From NCBI RefSeq assembly GCF_000152985.1, contig NZ_CH672395.1:1563145-1627144 (forward strand): a stretch of DNA of 64,000 nt. The letters are read 5' to 3'. The translations under genes were made by a program, and so were the position numbers. This DNA is from Leeuwenhoekiella blandensis MED217 (lineage in GTDB: Bacteria > Bacteroidota > Bacteroidia > Flavobacteriales > Flavobacteriaceae). Shown in pieces: positions 62,373-64,000 of the stretch (positions are counted from its first letter, which is position 1; each line of letters begins with the position of its first letter). The notes beneath the pieces are model-generated. The model was not told the DNA's origin and searched no databases. It was given only the letters and a program-made list of their open reading frames with translations.

Positions 62373-64000
62373 GTGACTACAAACTCAAAGACTAACAAAG
62401 CCACTCATGTCATTGTAGGAATCGGAGCAAGTGCCGGTGGTCTCCAAGCTCTTAACGATTTTTTTGATAATGTTCCTACGGCGTCTTTGTATAGTTATAT
62501 CGTAGTTCAACATCTTTCTCCTGATCATAAAAGCCTTATGGCTGAGCTTCTTAGGAAAAACACCAAAATCCCTATCGAGGTAATTGAAAATGGAGGAGAG
62601 ATCAAAGCAAATTGTATTTACCTCATTCCACCTACAAACAATCTGGTGATCGAAGACGGTAAGTTTAAACTTCTTGAGAAGCCTAAGGATAAAACGCTTA
62701 ACCTCCCCATAGATTTGTTTTTTGAGTCCCTTGCTAATCACGGTAAAGAACATTGCGCAGGTATCATTCTAAGCGGTACGGGTAGCGATGGATCGAGAGG
62801 TATTCGTGCAATAAAAGAAAAAGGAGGCGTGGTTATGGTACAGCAGCCCGATCAGGCGAAGTTTGACGGGATGCCGCGTAATGCCATAAAAACGGGACTG
62901 GCAGACTATATTGTTCCTGTAGAGCGTATAAGCGATGAATTGTCTAATTATTTTGAAGCGCAGAGCAGTATAGGTTTTGATGCCGAATTATATCAGTATG
63001 ATGAGCAATTGTTAAAAGACATTTTAACGGTTTTAAAAACAAATACGGCGCTTGATTTTAGTTTATACAAGCGTCCAACGTTGTTAAGACGCATCGGAAG
63101 GAGAGTGCGTGTTTTAAAATTAGACTCGCTTGAAGGATATTATGAGTATTTAAAAGCACACAAAGAGGAGGTTCAAATTCTTTATAAGGAGTTTTTAATT
63201 GGGGTGACCAAATTTTTTAGGGACTTTAAAGTTTGGGAACTTTTGCAAAGTGAGGTCATTTCAGAAATTATCGCTTCAAAAGATGATGGAGATATCATTA
63301 AAATTTGGGATGTAGGTTGCAGCACAGGTGAAGAGCCTTATTCGCTGGGGATTTTATTTTTAGATGAAATAGAAAAGCAGAAAAAAGACATTTCACTTAA
63401 GATCTTTGCAACAGATATTTCACAAGACCACTTGGATATTGCGGGAAGAGGTACCTATTCTGAAAATGTTTTGAGTGACCTGTCTTCTGAACGTTTGCGT
63501 AAATATTTTAGAAAGCAGTCAGAGAATTTTATCGTTAAAGATAATTTGCGCAAGTGCATCATTTTTTCAAACCACGACATTACTAACGATCCACCGTTCA
63601 AAAATATGGATATGGTGATGTGTCGTAATCTATTGATCTATCTTCAAAACGATGTACAATCTAAGGTAATTCATTTACTTCATTATGCGCTGAAGCAAGA
63701 CGGGATCTTAACCTTGGGCTCTAGTGAATCTTTAGGAGTGCATAAAGATAATTTTGAAGAGGTCAATCGCAAATGGAATATTTACCGAAATATAGAAAGT
63801 TCTGAGCGTTTAAAAACCGAAATATTGAATTCTACGGCAGAACGTCAAACGTTTAAACGTCACGAAAACGGAATGAAAAACGGAAACGTGCAAAATTACA
63901 GCAACACGCAACGCCTGAAAGAAGAGATCAGTAAGGCGATCATTCAGCAGTATGGGGCTGCAAGTGTGTATATTGATGAGAACTTCCAGATTTTGGAAGC
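62373..64000 (+). CDS. CheB-CheR fusion protein (partial, runs off the window)
   Basis: 542 codons are visible from a GTG start; the frame is open to the window edge. The CheB methylesterase domain (about 10-190) has the catalytic Ser in GIGASAGGLQAL, His in VQHLSPDHKS and the ILSGTGSDGSRGI block. The CheR methyltransferase domain (about 215-470) has RPTLLRRIGRR, SAM-binding IWDVGCSTGEEPYS and CRNLLIYL. A linker then leads into what looks like the start of a PAS domain (AASVYIDENFQILEA). Such CheB/CheR/PAS fusions in Bacteroidota usually continue into a histidine kinase. No chemotaxis genes are nearby, so the target is unknown. Confidence 0.9.
   Translation, partial: MTTNSKTNKATHVIVGIGASAGGLQALNDFFDNVPTASLYSYIVVQHLSPDHKSLMAELLRKNTKIPIEVIENGGEIKANCIYLIPPTNNLVIEDGKFKLLEKPKDKTLNLPIDLFFESLANHGKEHCAGIILSGTGSDGSRGIRAIKEKGGVVMVQQPDQAKFDGMPRNAIKTGLADYIVPVERISDELSNYFEAQSSIGFDAELYQYDEQLLKDILTVLKTNTALDFSLYKRPTLLRRIGRRVRVLKLDSLEGYYEYLKAHKEEVQILYKEFLIGVTKFFRDFKVWELLQSEVISEIIASKDDGDIIKIWDVGCSTGEEPYSLGILFLDEIEKQKKDISLKIFATDISQDHLDIAGRGTYSENVLSDLSSERLRKYFRKQSENFIVKDNLRKCIIFSNHDITNDPPFKNMDMVMCRNLLIYLQNDVQSKVIHLLHYALKQDGILTLGSSESLGVHKDNFEEVNRKWNIYRNIESSERLKTEILNSTAERQTFKRHENGMKNGNVQNYSNTQRLKEEISKAIIQQYGAASVYIDENFQILE

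Noticed and set aside
62385-62753. A 122-codon minus-strand frame
   Set aside because: It is antisense to the CheB domain of the partial CheB-CheR gene, which has clear motifs in its own frame.

Overview
The window looks like a chromosome segment from a marine member of the Flavobacteriaceae (Bacteroidota). Supporting signs are promoters with the TAnnTTTG -7 box, near absence of Shine-Dalgarno sites, a TonB-dependent receptor beside a GH3 glucosidase and a sulfatase, a HYC_CC_PP protein, DUF3347 proteins, an LptF/LolA/FtsK cluster and many Bacteroidota-type signal peptides. The genus cannot be fixed from the sequence alone.

Layout. (1) 1-5110: tail of a carbohydrate-utilisation locus (sulfatase end, TonB-dependent receptor, GH3 beta-glucosidase). 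(2) 5152-9952: a large multi-PAS hybrid histidine kinase and a beta-lactamase-fold serine hydrolase. (3) 10071-22586: mostly core genes, nearly all on the minus strand: tRNA-Ser, SanA-like protein, nitroreductase, RibB with a degenerate GTP cyclohydrolase II domain, LptF/G permease, LolA, FtsK, DagK, Tpx, an AhpC-type peroxiredoxin/thioredoxin/small-protein operon and an NhaC antiporter. (4) 22587-28310: an accessory island. It opens with several classes of short repeats, then carries AT-rich orphan genes all on the plus strand, separated by related hairpin-forming junctions, and is interrupted by an IS3-family element at 25978-27193. (5) 28505-32011: a DUF4377 lipoprotein, a frameshifted thioredoxin-like membrane protein and a YadA-head-like repeat protein. 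(6) 32100-35848: dihydrolipoyl dehydrogenase, a quinone oxidoreductase and an unusual double ABC ATPase. (7) 35984-47829: a second hybrid kinase followed by a pseudo-receiver/Hpt protein, a CheY-like regulator, a HEAT-repeat membrane protein, a processive family 2 glycosyltransferase, a YaiO/TPR outer-membrane barrel and an unrecognised membrane-anchored protein, then a convergent LtaS-like transferase. (8) 48111-60656: a copper/silver resistance cluster. (9) 61030-64000: a FabH-like synthase and the start of a CheB-CheR fusion.

How genes work together. Region 7 reads as a phosphorelay (kinase receiver D1129, Hpt H183, CheY-like D53) built into a synthase-dependent exopolysaccharide machine: GT2 synthase in the inner membrane, TPR/beta-barrel exporter in the outer membrane, and accessory proteins of unknown function. 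It is the best candidate here for an undescribed system. Region 8 combines a Cus-type RND pump, a CopA-type P-ATPase with a recently duplicated metal-binding domain, a permease and two DUF3347 modules; the RND pump gene carries a one-base frameshift. Region 4 may be an integron-like cassette array without an integrase in view.

Limits: both end genes are cut by the window. All family calls come from reading motifs by eye, with no database search. The two frameshifts could be assembly errors.
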